A stretch of 64,000 bases of DNA, taken from the NCBI RefSeq assembly GCF_003945595.2, contig NW_024104346.1:558001-622000 (forward strand). Direction: 5' to 3'. The notes under the pieces are model-generated. The model made no database searches. It was not told the DNA's origin and worked only from the letters and a program-made list of their open reading frames with translations. This stretch comes from Pipra filicauda (lineage: Eukaryota > Chordata > Aves > Passeriformes > Pipridae). This document shows positions 45,701-56,940 of the stretch, piece by piece; within the stretch, counting starts at the first letter, position 1, and every line of letters starts with the position of its first letter. Both the position numbers and the translations under genes were made by a program.

Positions 45701-48700
45701 CGGCCACACAGCCACGTGCTCCCGGCTGCTCCGGCACCGTGGCAGTGCTGTGCACCCACCCTGCTGCTCCCACCCACGGCGTCCCACTCACCCCCACCCA
45801 CCCACTCCTCTGCACCCACGGGCACCCGCGTGCAGCCCTCACCCCCATCAGCTCCCCACACACTCACACCCACGGGCACCCGCTGCGGTTCCCCCGCCCT
45901 GGGACTGTCCCCAGTGTCCCCCAACCCAGAGAAGGCCGAAGGGAGCCCAAGGGAAATGTGTGTTGTGGCACGAAACATGAAACACGGAGACCATCCCTCA
46001 GCTCAGCTGCACTGGTGGCACTGATGGCACCACCCTGGGGTGCATCAACCACCACAGGGTCTCACCTCGACCCCCCAGCTGGGGACACCAACCCCAGCAG
46101 GGACAGCCACCTCCAGGACACACAGCATCTCCCCGGTAACAACCAGGTCACTATTCCCAAAACAAGTGGCCCAGGACCCCCAGTGTCACCACAGCCCCTC
46201 CAGCCCCTTGGGGAGACAAGAGGTGCCCGGGGTCGAGGCCACAGTGCCAGAGATGGGACACTGGCAGGTCCCATCACACCAGGGGTACCTTCAGTTTTTG
46301 TAGTCCTCTTGCTCCGACATGGCACCCACACACGCCCACGGACAGGCTGTTCTCCCCCTCCGCTCTGCCCACCAAAAACTTCAGCTAATTCCCAGCCCAA
46401 ATGGCTCCCGGTCCTGCAGCAGGAGAGGCCGGGCAGGCAGAGAGGCCCCATCACTGCTCACTGCCCAGAGCTGCCAGTTTAAGGCCAACCAGACTCCCGG
46501 TGAAACGCTGAGCTCTGGCAACCACGCCGCAAACATCTGCTCTTCCAACGGCATCGTGATTCACAGGCTATTAATTGGGGCTTGGCAGCGCTGGGAACTG
46601 TTTGCATCCCCTGGCTTCGCTCAGAGCCACAACTCACTGCCGCCGAGGTCTGGGTGCCGGGGACGGAGCCAAACCCCAGAGCCAAACCCGGCAGTGCACC
46701 GGCCGCAGTGGAGCCGCACCGGGACCGGCCGCGGGCACAGTGCCCAGCTCCCACACCAGCCACACAGACACCCGGCAGCGATGCAGGGCCAGCCCCAGGA
46801 ACACAGCAGCAGCAGTGCCTGGTGCTTGGCAGGAGCTGCCGGAGCTGCCGGCACAGCCCCGGTGCCCACCGGACCCAGGCGCTTTGGCACGGTGGGTTGG
46901 TGGGCGCTGGTGGTGCCCTGCCAGTCCCTGTGTCCAAACACCGCTGTGTTTCCATAGGGTCTCCCAGCTGCCTCCACAGGTGGCACGGGGGAGCCACTCC
47001 TCGAGGCGTCAGCTTTGAGGGCAGATGTGGAGCAGACCCTGCTCGGGAAGCAGCAGACAAAGACTGAGAGGAGCCTCCAACAACAGCCAAGAGGAATCTG
47101 AATTCAGAAGCTGATTAGAAACCATGTCATGGCTCCTTCCCGCTCCAGCATTTGGGGAGGAGTGAGCTGGGGCCGACGTGGAAAATCTAATTAGGATTTT
47201 GGGCAGGTTGCAGAGGTGCTGACACGGGCGCTGTGGGGGCACAGCCACTCATGGGAGGGGGACACCGGGTGCTGCAGAACCCCCAGCCACGTGGAAACGG
47301 GGAAAGTACAAATTAATTCTCCTTAATCTGATGGACACTCGCTCCACTGCCACGTGCCATGGCAGCGGGCAGAGAGCAGCCCGGCCTCCCCACAGCTCGG
47401 CTCATGGCTCATGGGCAGTGCTGGCCCAGCCCTCTCTGTCCCCCCGTGGGTGATGCCCTGGGGATGAGCTGCTGGGCAGGGCAGGGGGAGCAGAAGGGGT
47501 TCAATCCTGCTCAGTTTGGATGAGGTGGGTGTGGAGCACTGAGCTCAGCCTGCCCCCTCCACGGCTCTCGGGGTGGCCCCCCTGTGCTGTTACTCGTAGA
47601 GGGGCTGGGCATCACAGGGCCATCGAGACAGCCACGATGTGGAGGCCACTTTGTGAGCACAGGCTTTACACCCAGTTCTCAGGGATGGCAAAGCCCCGAG
47701 GCCGCCCTGAAGGGCCCTGCACGGGGTCCACAGCACCGGGCACGGCTCTGCACATCCCCCTCCCCTCGCCTTCCCCCAGCACCTGCCGTGCCCTGTGCCA
47801 CCCACACCACGGGGACCTCCTGCCCTCTGCGAGGAGGGGAGCTGTCCCCTCCACCCGGCCCCCCACCGGGGTGTCCCCCAGGGCACGTCTGGGCCGTGCC
47901 CCCCGCCCGCCCCACGAGCCCCTCGCTGCTGGAACGTCTCGCCTGCTATTCTTGGCTCTCCAGCGCTGTGCTCTCCAGGCAGTGCCACCATATATTACTA
48001 TTATTGCTGGCTGCCAACGTCTTGGAGCAGGCAGCCAGGCCTGTGATGGGGCTTCCACACCCCTGGTGACCTGTGATTCGGTCCCTGCCGGGCTCTGGTC
48101 TTCAACAGGCTATTTCGGGAAATCCAATTTGATGGGCAGAAGGAGCACGAGCCACACTGTTCAGCCCCTGTGCCGGATCCAGGCTCCTCACGTCACCACT
48201 CAGATCCAGATTTTAGCTTCGCCCGTGATGGCAATAAGGGCCAAGAGTCACCTTTGGCTCCAGATCCAAATTTCTGGCTGGGTAGGATCCAGGATTTTGG
48301 ATCAGCTTGTTGGAGAGATGCGAGCGGCTGCAAAACCTGGATCTGGAGCTCCAGCCCCCACAGCAGCACCACCTGGGCACGAGGCCTGATCCTGCCCCCG
48401 TGAGTGGGCAGAGCTGTGGGGAGGCACACACCAGCACAGCCACCAGCCACCTGCACGGGCTCTGTGTCCCACAGGTCCTGGCATGGCTCTGCCCTCAAGC
48501 TGGTGATGGGGAGGCTGAAGGAAGGGCCCCCACCAGGGACCCCCAGCCTGGACTGCCCGACACCCTCTGTTCCTCCCATGCCTTGCCCAGGCTGCTGAGA
48601 GCCAGGCCCAGAAAGAGGGCTTGGAGGGCCGGGGGTTTCTCCTCCAGCCCACATGGCACAAGCCTTGGCACTCAAGGAGGGAGATTTGGACACCGAGAGC

Positions 48701-49840
48701 TCAGCACCAACTCGCCCAGGCTGGATGGGGACACCACAGTTGTGTCACCCTGTTCCCTGCAGCAGGAATGCCCAGAGCTGGTCCTGGTGCCCAGGCTCGG
48801 TGGCACAACAGTGCCCAAGGCAGCCCCAAACACGGCTCATGCCTGTGCCCCCTCTCACCACTGCTCTCACCACCCCCACAGCCAAGAGGGGCCCCTCTGG
48901 CTCAGATGCTCCACGGTCACTTTGATGGCTATTTTTGCATTCCCAGCCCTGCCGGCGCTGCAATAACGCTTCAAAAGGGCTGACATGCTCCTTCCAGACG
49001 TGCCCATCTCCCCGTGGCCTTCCCCGTGCTCCATCCCCCTGCAGAGGGGGTCCTGGAGGGCCGGGAGCCATGGATGCACACGTGGGGACAGAGGGAGCAC
49101 GGGGGTGAGGAACTGAGAGAGACAAAGACCGACATCCATTTCCTGGAGGAGAATCTGTGCTGCCGGCTGGATCCTGCCCCGATTTACACCGAGGGAGGCC
49201 GCCTGCTCCCACGGGGACAGCCAGCACCCATCAGCCCGGCTCTGTCCCCTCCTGCCGGGGGTCCCGCCGTGGGCAGCACAGCCCTGCACGCCTCGAGGGA
49301 GGTGACGTGCGGGGCTGGATGTCACGGGATGGAGAGAGACCAGCGGTCCCAGAGCCAACTTGCTCTGCAGGTTTGGCGCAGGATGGAGGGACCAGACCGG
49401 CTCCTCCAACAAAACCCAGCCGTCCGGGGGGAAGGAAGGCGTCGGGAGGAGGGAGAGCCCAGAGCCTGGCCCCCGGAGCATTCCTTGCCTGCCAGGCGGG
49501 GTTGGACCGTGGCGGTGATGGCACCGCTCGGCTCGTGCCCCGCGCCAGCTCCCAGCACCCGGCCGGGCACGGCCCTCGCACCCAGCGCCACCCCTGGCAG
49601 GATGGGAGGGGGAGCCCCCCGGGCTGGGGAGGGGTCCTGGGCCTGCCCCGAGCCCTCCGCTGCGGGAGAGCGCAGGATGGCTGCTGTCGCCTTCAAGGGA
49701 GAAGCTGGAGGGGCTGCGGGCTGCGGCCCCCTCCCCAAAGCCTCGGGCAGCAGGAGATGGGGATGCCCGCACCCCTTCTTCCGCGCCCACCGGGGGATCC
49801 TGGCCGAGCTCAGCACCGCGGTACCGGCAAAACCTTCCCT
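45701..49840. other. Non-coding stretch; nothing coding recognised
   Basis: No family-like exon on either strand. AT-richer patches at 46480-46620, 47085-47200 and 47290-47340 carry TTAATT-type cores. A patch at 48160-48330 repeats the phrase AGATCCAGATTT in variants. It is either part of the inferred DLGAP3 first intron or intergenic DNA. Confidence 0.4.
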
Positions 49841-49849
49841 GCCATCCGC

Positions 49850-50460
49850 CGCCTCCATCCCCCCCGGTTCCATCCCGGGTCATCCCCCCGGTTCTCCCCG
49901 GACACCCTCTCGGCGGGGCTGGATGGGTCCGCAGGCGACACGTCCCGTCCCTACGGGGCCGGTCCCTCACGGCCCCGGTGCCCCGCAGGGGAGAGCCCCC
50001 CTCCCGCGCCGGGCACCGCATCCCCCCGGGACCGGGGCCGCCCCGCCGCTCTTACCCCGCTCCCGCCGCCTACATCCTCCGGCGGCTCCCGGGCGGCTCC
50101 CCGACGGCCCGGCTCGGCCGCCCCCGGCCCGGCTGGTCCCGGCCCGGCTCGGTTGGGCTCGGCTGGTCCCGGCTCGGCCCGGGCCGGCGCCCCGCGGGCG
50201 GCAGCATGCGAGTGGCGGCGGCCCCGCAGTGCAGCGCGGGCGGGCGCGGAGCGGCGGGAGCGGAGCGGGGCCGCCGCGGCAGCGCCAAGACACGGCGGTG
50301 GATTTTCCCCGGGAGCCAGAGCGGGCGGCGGCGGCGCAAAATGGCTCCGGTGCGGCTCTGCCGCCGCCTCCCGGCGCCCCCGGGACCCCCCGGGGGTGGG
50401 GGGGAACGGGGGGAGCCGCGCGTGGGGTCGGGGAGCTGCCGGCGGAGGGGTGTGCGGGGT
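49850..50460 (-). promoter_or_regulatory. CpG island with a minus-strand donor; second candidate DLGAP3 promoter
   Basis: A very CpG-rich block with SP1-like boxes. On the minus strand GGGAGCGGG followed by GTAAGAGCGG forms a strong donor, with the exon's last base at 50056. The exon upstream of it would be untranslated. It could be an alternative DLGAP3 first exon or start an unrelated non-coding RNA. Confidence 0.4.
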
Positions 50461-52290
50461 GGGCTCTGCCCCCCGAGCCGGGCTGGCACCGGGACAGGGG
50501 GGATCCAGCCGTGGGCATCCCCTGGGGCACCCCGGGACGGCGGGAGCACCCGGGGACTGTCACCCACCCCTGCCCGTGGCCACGAAACCTGCCTGGGAGG
50601 GGATGGGGTGCTGGGACAGCCCTGGGGTGTCAGGATATCCCTGGGGTGCTGCGATAGCCTCGAGGTGCCAGGATAATCCTGGGGTACAAGGACAATTTCG
50701 GGGTGCCCAGCATAGCCCCAGGGTGCTGGGCCAGCCCTGGGCAGGGTAGAACCCCGGGGGCCCAGCCTTCCCCCAGCAGACCGGGGGCCGCCTGCCCGCC
50801 GAGCCCCTGGCACCACACCCTGTAATTTGATAATAATTATAATAATAATAATTACGGCGTGCGTGGGCTGGAAGTGCAGGAACAATAACCTGGGTAACGC
50901 CTTGCTGCGTGGTGGCAGGAGCAGCGCGGTGGCACATGCCCTGTCCTGGTGCCGTGCTGGCCCTGGAACCCCCTGGCACCCCATATGGGAGCCCCTGCCC
51001 GGCGTGTGGGAGGACACGGCCCGGGCATGTGCCCTGCATGGATTTTTAGGCAGTTGTGTCCATGCCCCAGCGCTGTGGTCCTTGGCCAGGCTGGCCATGT
51101 CCCCAGGCCTTCCCCCTGAACAGGACACCCTGTCAGAGCCAGAGCTTGGGCAGCCTCCATTCCTGGCACGCAGAGAGCCCCCCAGAAGTCCTGCTGCCCC
51201 CCCAGTCGCAGACACCCCCAGGCCCTGCAGCACCCTGCACTGCTGACACGGCTGCTCCTGCTGCACACGGGGAGCAGAGCTCTGCCCCCTCCCTCAGCAG
51301 TTATATAAAAGGATTAAAATTTAATATGAACTTCAAAAGGGGAAGAACAGGGTGGTCGAAGGCGGCTGGCCCGGGGCCGGGTGCAGAGCAGAGGCACCCT
51401 GGGACGTGTCCCAGCTCTGCTGAGAAGCAGCACTGCAGCACATGGAGACCTGCTCCATCCAGCCCTGCCCATGGGGCCAGAGCAAAGTGCCCGGGCACCA
51501 CGGGCACCACAGACACCCCGTGGGCCCACACTGGGTTAACTGGGCTGGAGTCTGCCTGGGTCATGACAATGCATGATCCCTACGGGGGTCTGGCCTTGCC
51601 CCACATCTTCACCTCCCACTGGCAACTAGGTGGCCCTTAATAACCCACCACCCAAAGGCACAGCATCACCCACCCGTCCCACTGCCCGCTGCCACCCTGC
51701 CTGTCCCGTGCCAGCAGTGCCCAGGCAGCCCATCTCCTCCTGCCTGGTGCCTCACGCTTCCTTCCCTGCACCGGTGGGTGGGAGCGTGCTGGAGAGGAGC
51801 CCTGTGCTGGGGGACTGAAACCCCCCTGTTTGGGGGCAGCCGATGCACCCCAGCCCCCCACCACGCCCAGACCCCGCGTGGCTGCGCAGCACCCGCGCTC
51901 CCGTCGGTGCAGCAGCGGGAGCGGGGTCGTGCTGGCAGCAGAACGAGCCAGGGCTGGGAAAACACCATCTCCCGCCCCCGCAGCCGCCCACGGCCCCGCA
52001 GCCGCTCCTCCGCCCCCGCAGCGCCGGGGCTCGCAAGGAGGGGGCGGCGGGCGCGGGGCTGGGGCTGCGCTGCGCCCACCAGGGTCGCCCACCCGCGGGC
52101 AGGGCAGGGGATGGGGCAGGGGGGCGCGGGGCTCAGCCCCCGGTGCAAGAGCCGCCCTGGCACAGGGTCCTGCCGCAGGAGCGGGGCTCGGATGGGGGGC
52201 CGGGGGCTGCCCCGCACCCAGCCCTCCCCGGGCCCCAGGAGCTGCTCGATGTGCGGAACGGGCACCCGCAGCAGAGAGAGCAGGGAAGCC
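50461..52290. other. Intergenic region between the CpG island and the GPCR gene
   Basis: No gene recognised. Degenerate repeats of CCTGGGGTGxxAGGAxAxxC occupy about 50615-50745. A CpG-rich block at 51850-52230 may be a further island. Very long open frames on the plus strand here are discussed among the rejected items. Confidence 0.4.
50829..50854. repeat. (AAT)n microsatellite
   Basis: GATAATAATTATAATAATAATAATTA, a short imperfect AAT repeat surrounded by GC-rich DNA. Confidence 0.85.
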
Positions 52291-52305
52291 TTTGGCTTAT
52301 TCGGT

Positions 52306-52311
52306 TTTAAT
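52306..52311 (-). terminator. Variant poly(A) signal (ATTAAA) downstream of the GPCR
   Basis: Plus-strand TTTAAT reads ATTAAA on the minus strand, about 500 bp after the receptor stop codon. No AATAAA is closer, so this common variant is the best candidate. Confidence 0.4.
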
Positions 52312-52804
52312 CCTAGTCGAGAGCAGGAGGGACACGGGCGCGAGGCTCGGGAATGCTGCAGGGTGGGACCGGCTGCGGGACCCCAAACAGCCCTGCCCAG
52401 GAAGCTCCCGGACAGCCCAGCTCATGTCACAGGGCTCTTTGGTCATGCTTGTCCCTGCGGGATGGAGATCCCCGGGAAAGGACAGCAACCCCTGGGCATC
52501 CCTCCCAGTCCTGTCTCCTCACATCCCACCACGGCACATGCCCCCTCGCTGGGCGAGCCCCTCTCCCAGAGCCAGTGCCCCCCCTCCCAGTGCCTGTGGC
52601 GCAGAGGCAGGATCCGTGTGTGAGCAGAAACTGTGGGCACGTGGAGATGTGCAGAGAACAGAGCGGGGTGGGAGGAGGAAGAGGGTGCCTGAATTCAGAG
52701 CTCCCCCCACGCTGCTCCCCATCCCTGGCCTGGTCCCAGGGATCCCATCCCACCGGGACTGTGGCACCAGGGCAGCCAGGGGCAGGTCCCCGGTGCCCAC
52801 CTCG

Positions 52805-53812
52805 CTACGAGGAGGTGAAGGAGGACACACGGGTGCCAGGCACAGGCCCGGGGGGGCCCGGCGGGGGCAGTGGGAGGCACCGGCCGATCTTGCGCAGGGT
52901 CCGGCCCAGGTCGGCGCGGAAGCGCCGGATGGAGAAGCAGTAGACGAGGGGGTCCAGGCAGCTGTTGAGGCTGAGCAGGGCCACGCTCAGCGCGTGCAGC
53001 ACGTCCAGGGTGTCGGGGGGCCCGCAGGGCGGCGCGGGGGGCCGGCTGCCCACCCAGGGGGCCAGCGTCAGGTGGTACGGGGCCACGCAGACCACGAAGA
53101 CCAGCAGCATGCCCAGCACCATGGCGCGTGCCTGCTGCCGGTGGGAGCCCGGCGAGGCGGCGGCGGCGGGCGCCGAGAGCGCCCGGGCGATGGAGGCGTA
53201 GGTGCCCAGCACCACCAGGAAGGCGGCGCCGAAGAAGCCCACCATGGCGTAGGCGTAGGCGCGGTGCCGCCCGTGCTGCTCGAAGCAGGCGGTGGCCCCG
53301 GCGCGGGCGGGGAAGGTCTGGCGGGCGGCCAGGGTGGGCACGGCGCAGCCCAGCCCCAGCAGCCAGGCCAGGGCGCAGGCCAGCGTGGCGCCGCGGGGCC
53401 CCGTGAGCGGCAGCGCCCGCCGCGCCGCCCGCACCGCGCAGAACCGGTTGAAGCTGATGAGCGCCATGAAGGTGACGGCGCTGTAGGTCGCCAGGTAATA
53501 GGCGGCCCCCGCCAGGCGACAGGCGGCCTCCGACAGCAGCCAGTCCCCCCCGGACAGGTAGTAGTGGATCCAGAGGGGCAGCGTGAGGTTGAAGAGGATG
53601 TCGGCCAGCGTGAGGTTGATGAGGTAGATGCGGATGGCCTTCCTCACCTTGCCGCTCTGCAGGAAGACCAGCAAGGCCACCAGGTTGCCCGGCAGCCCCA
53701 CGCACAGCACCAGGCAGTAGACGACGGGCACCAGCACGAACAGCACCGGGTCACTGGGCAGGCACTCGCCGGTGTGTCCCGTCGGCAGCAGCCCCGGTGC
53801 CGAGCTGTTCAT
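52805..53812 (-). CDS. Platelet-activating factor receptor-like class A GPCR
   Basis: This is an intact 335-residue seven-helix receptor in one coding exon. Its features are GN at 42-43 in helix 1, LTLAD with Asp71 in helix 2, and the helix 3 / loop 2 cysteine pair Cys98 and Cys176. It also has NRF at 122-124 in place of DRY, CVAPYH with Pro245 in helix 6, and DPLVY at 287-291 in place of NPxxY. NLTLADILFNLTLPLWIHYY closely resembles PTAFR, which also has NRF and a DP motif in helix 7. The N-terminus has Asn2-Ser-Ser, and Cys312 in the tail could be palmitoylated. The ATG at 53812 lies 9 bp after a splice acceptor (CTTTGCAG). Loops are Pro/Ala-rich, as in GC-rich avian genes. It is PTAFR or, more likely from its position, a paralog. 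A P2Y-type receptor is less likely. Ligand and coupling are unknown. Confidence 0.8.
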   Translation of the reverse strand: MNSSAPGLLPTGHTGECLPSDPVLFVLVPVVYCLVLCVGLPGNLVALLVFLQSGKVRKAIRIYLINLTLADILFNLTLPLWIHYYLSGGDWLLSEAACRLAGAAYYLATYSAVTFMALISFNRFCAVRAARRALPLTGPRGATLACALAWLLGLGCAVPTLAARQTFPARAGATACFEQHGRHRAYAYAMVGFFGAAFLVVLGTYASIARALSAPAAAASPGSHRQQARAMVLGMLLVFVVCVAPYHLTLAPWVGSRPPAPPCGPPDTLDVLHALSVALLSLNSCLDPLVYCFSIRRFRADLGRTLRKIGRCLPLPPPGPPGPVPGTRVSSFTSS

Positions 53813-53821
53813 CCTGGGCTC

Positions 53822-55715
53822 CTGCAAAGGCAGGGAACAGTCAGTGGCACAGCCCTTGGGGACAGGGAAGGGGTGTTGACCTGCACAGGACACCTCTGTG
53901 GCTGGTACCCGCAGTACTGCTGGGCGCCAGAGGCAGAGCCCCCACTGGGATGCCACTGTGTGCTGGAGGGGCTCAGACCTCACAGGAGATGAGGAGACCC
54001 AGCTATGTCCCCCCACGCCACGAGGGAGCCCAGAGGTTGCCATCAGCCGCCCAGCCAGGGCTCCCCAGGGAGCGGCAGGCGCAGCTGCACCGTGTCTGAG
54101 GGACAGAGCCGCGGCCAGAGGCACCCGGGGGTGCTGTGCTGGCTCCAGCCGGCAGCTGCGGGGCTTAACACCTCCCACACAGCACGTGCCTGTAGGGCCA
54201 CCCACCCCAGCCCTCTCCCAGCACCCCAAACCCCCCCAGGAAGTCACCCACTGGCTCAGGGTGCACCAGAGTGGAGAGACCCAGGCATGGACAGGAGGTA
54301 GGAGCACGGGGCCAGCAGCCCCCCAGCCCTGCACGGGTAGGTTTGCCTCCGGTTCTAGCCATGGGAAACCACGTTGTGCCGCAGTGGCTGTATCCAGGGC
54401 TGCAGCTATTTCACCTCCCATCACCGCCTGCCCACACCTCGCCGACAGCACTGAGTCACCAGCCAGTGTTTTCCAGCATGGCAGGGCCGGATTCGGCACA
54501 CACAGCACCCGGCACCGGGCCGAGGCACGGAGGGCGTGAGCTGCCGAGCCTGGGGGGGGATTTGGGGCTTCGGTTGGACCCCTGAGGGCCCCGGGATCCC
54601 TCAGTTGTTCCCTTTTCCTTCTCCTTCCCCCACCGTTAGCACGGGGGATGCTCCATGTCACCCACCCCACGATGGTTACTCACCCCACCAGGTTGGAGAG
54701 GCTGCGTCCCCTCCGGCTGCTCCTCACTGTCTGATCCAGCCGGGCTGGGGAAGTCTTTAAGCACTGGGGGAGGCAGGGGCTGCCTGACCTCCCCCCCACC
54801 ATTCCAAGCCCCTCTGTGGAACAGCAGCTGGAGTGGGAGAGCACCTGTGTGTGTATGTAATGGGGGATTCCCTGCTGGAGCCACGCTAAGACCCCCCGCG
54901 CCGGCTGCCGGGGCTGGGGGCATGTGGGGGTGGCCAGGACTGCTGACCCCCTGTGTGCCCCCAGCCACATCCAATACCATTTCCCAGGGCCCTGCTCCCA
55001 CCCACGCCCGGATGAAAGCAGTGGAGGGTCAAGTTTCTGCACCCGGCAGCTGGGGGAAGAGGGGATGCCCTGAAGGGATCAAAGCAGGAATCTGCCTCCT
55101 CCCAGCTCTTGGTGCTTTTGTTGGCTTCAAAGCTGGATTTAGGGGGAGCAGCGTCCCAGGCCCCCCAAGCTCTGTGGGCACCCAATTCACTGCTTTGTGT
55201 GGCCCTGCAATTTGTGGGTGTTCCTTTGGGACACCAAAGGTGGTTCAGGTCCTGCTGGGGGTGCAGGGGTGTTGTACCCCCTGTGCTCATCCCAGTCTCC
55301 CCCCAAAGCCATCCCAGCCCACGTGCCAGGAGATGTGCTGGGTTCAGATGCGATCTTGGGGTTCATGCCCATCTGGGATGGCAGAGTCATCTTGTAGGAG
55401 CAAGATCCCCAAAACCATGTGGCTGCCCAGGCACACTGTCTGGGGCTTGTGGTGCTGCTGTCACACCCTGGATGTGCAGCAAGTGGCCTGGCACATTGCT
55501 GGGTGGCTCCAGGCAGCTGGGGGGGTCCCACCCCCACACAGGCTCTCCCCGCTGTCCCTCTGTCTCCACATCAGCTGCCACCAGCTCCCACATGTCCCCA
55601 GGCCTTCTCTGCAGGCACTGCTCCTGGGGACTGAGGCCTCCAGCCCCAGGAGGTCCCTTCAGCCACCACAGCTCAGCGCGGGGGGGAGGCAGAAATAAAC
55701 AGGAAGGCAAAACAT
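53822..55715. other. GPCR 5' region and TMEM35B 3' flank
   Basis: Just upstream of the receptor coding exon is its inferred intron. A strong minus-strand donor (GGTGGG then GTGAGTAACC, last exon base 54684) may end an untranslated first exon. No further coding exon is recognised between there and the TMEM35B 3' end. Confidence 0.4.
54684..54760 (-). other. Candidate 5' non-coding exon of the PTAFR-like GPCR
   Basis: The donor at 54684/54683 faces the receptor acceptor that ends at 53822, implying an intron of about 860 bp. The upstream edge is arbitrary because no promoter motif fixes the start. Confidence 0.3.
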
Positions 55716-55729
55716 GAAAAACAAGAGGG

Positions 55730-55735
55730 TTTATT
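55730..55735 (-). terminator. TMEM35B: Poly(A) signal of TMEM35B
   Basis: Plus-strand TTTATT (AATAAA on minus) lies about 330 bp after the TMEM35B stop codon and is the first canonical signal downstream. Confidence 0.6.
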
Positions 55736-56065
55736 CCAAAATATGAAAGCCCCCAGGAGAGCAGAGCCAGCCCCTGCTCGGCGTGGCCAAACGCCGGGAA
55801 GAGCCAGACACCTTGTGCAAGTTTAGCAACGGAGCTGCCGGAGCGGCGGCGGTGCCACGGCAGTGTCACAGTGGTGCCACGGCCACCAGCCCACAGCACC
55901 AGCCCACAGCGTGGGGACAACCAGCACCAGGGTCCCTGGCAGAGGCAGGAGAGGACACACTGGGCCTCAGCAGCAAGTTACCTTGCAGGAAGCGAGGCCA
56001 TCCCTGAAAATATCACACAGGCATCGCTTCCCACCGTCCGAGCCGTCCGTCCTTCCCGCCTCCGG

Positions 56066-56940
56066 TCACTCGAACTTGGGCCGGGGGGCAGCCGGGTACC
56101 CGCGGATGTTGAGCAGCAGGAGGAGGCCGAGGCAGAGGGTGGCCGGGGCACACATGGCCAGTGGCTCCCGCAGCGCCAGCAGTGTGTAGATGGCACCTGG
56201 GCGAGGAGCAGAGCGTGGGAATGGGGGTCCCCGGCCGAGGATCCCCCGAGACCCCATGCGGGGTGGTGGGTGCCCGCTGGTTCTCACCGATCATGACGAC
56301 ACTGAGGACGAAGTTGCTGATCTCCTGCAGCAGTTGGGGCCCGAGTGCCAGCAGCAGCCCGGCCGTCGCCTCCACCCAGCCCACGGCCGCCACGTACCCG
56401 CCCGGCTCCGGCACAAACCCCAACTCCTTCAGGGGAAACACCTTGGCAAAGCGCACGAACTCTGACGCCTGGGAAGGGTGGGAGGAGAGCGGGGCAGCCC
56501 TGAGCCTGGGGCTGGGGGCTACAGCCCCTCCAGGGGGTTTGCTTTGCTCTGCTCTGCCCTGCACCCCAAGGGGATGAACCCTGCACCCTACGCGAGTCAG
56601 CCCTGCACCACAAGTGACTCAACCCCGCACCCTGAGGGGATCAGTCCCACGCTCCACGGGGCTCAGCCCTGCACCCCAACCTGCTCATTCTCGCCCAAGG
56701 CTCAGCTCCACACCCCAATTTACTCACTCCCCCCAAGGGCTCGGTCCTGCACCCCAAGGGGCTCAACCCTCCACCCCAACCTGCTCATTGCCCCCGGGGC
56801 CGGCCCTGCGCCCCCCTCGCCCCCTCGCTCACCATGTGCCGGTGCAGGTCGGCCGAGAGCCGGTCCGAGAGCTTCAGGACGCCGGTCAGGAGGAAGAAGA
56901 GCCCGAGCAGGACGCGGAGGGCGGTAAAGGCCGCCGCCAT
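56066..56940 (-). CDS. TMEM35B: Transmembrane protein 35B, three coding exons
   Basis: The exons are 56940-56833, 56468-56288 and 56196-56066. Phases join exactly and give 139 residues. Exon 1 begins MAAAFTALRVLLGLFFLLTG and ends LHRHM. Exon 2 has FVRFAKVFPLKELG and QEISNFVLSVVMI. Exon 3 begins GAIYTLLALREPL and ends RPKFE. The layout is a DoxX-like four-helix membrane protein, matching TMEM35B block by block (VFPLK, LLL.GP..LQEISN, CLG.LLLLN). It is shorter than the human protein at the C-terminus, where the mammalian basic tail is missing. TMEM35A, its relative, is an acetylcholine receptor chaperone; the role of TMEM35B is not known. It follows DLGAP3 on the same strand, as in human, apart from the receptor in between. 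Confidence 0.92.
56570..56800. repeat. About 30-60 bp degenerate minisatellite in TMEM35B intron 1
   Basis: Units of the type CTCAGCCCTGCACCCCAAGGGG are repeated about seven times with many changes (CAGCCCTGCACC, CAACCCCGCACCCTGAGGGG, CTCAGCCCTGCACCCCAACCTGCTC). Confidence 0.7.

Noticed and set aside
49014..50749. Open frames of 547 and 530 codons on the plus strand
   Set aside because: They overlap each other in different frames across a CpG island, are Pro/Gly/Arg/Ala-rich, and show no domain or conserved block. High GC content alone removes stop codons.
51830..53992. 720-codon plus-strand frame
   Set aside because: Its second half is simply the antisense of the GPCR coding exon and the first half runs through GC-rich DNA. 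No family likeness.
53813..54670. N-terminal extension of the GPCR frame to 621 residues
   Set aside because: The extension crosses a clear splice acceptor at 53822 and lacks any receptor or signal-peptide feature; the family start fits the ATG at 53812.
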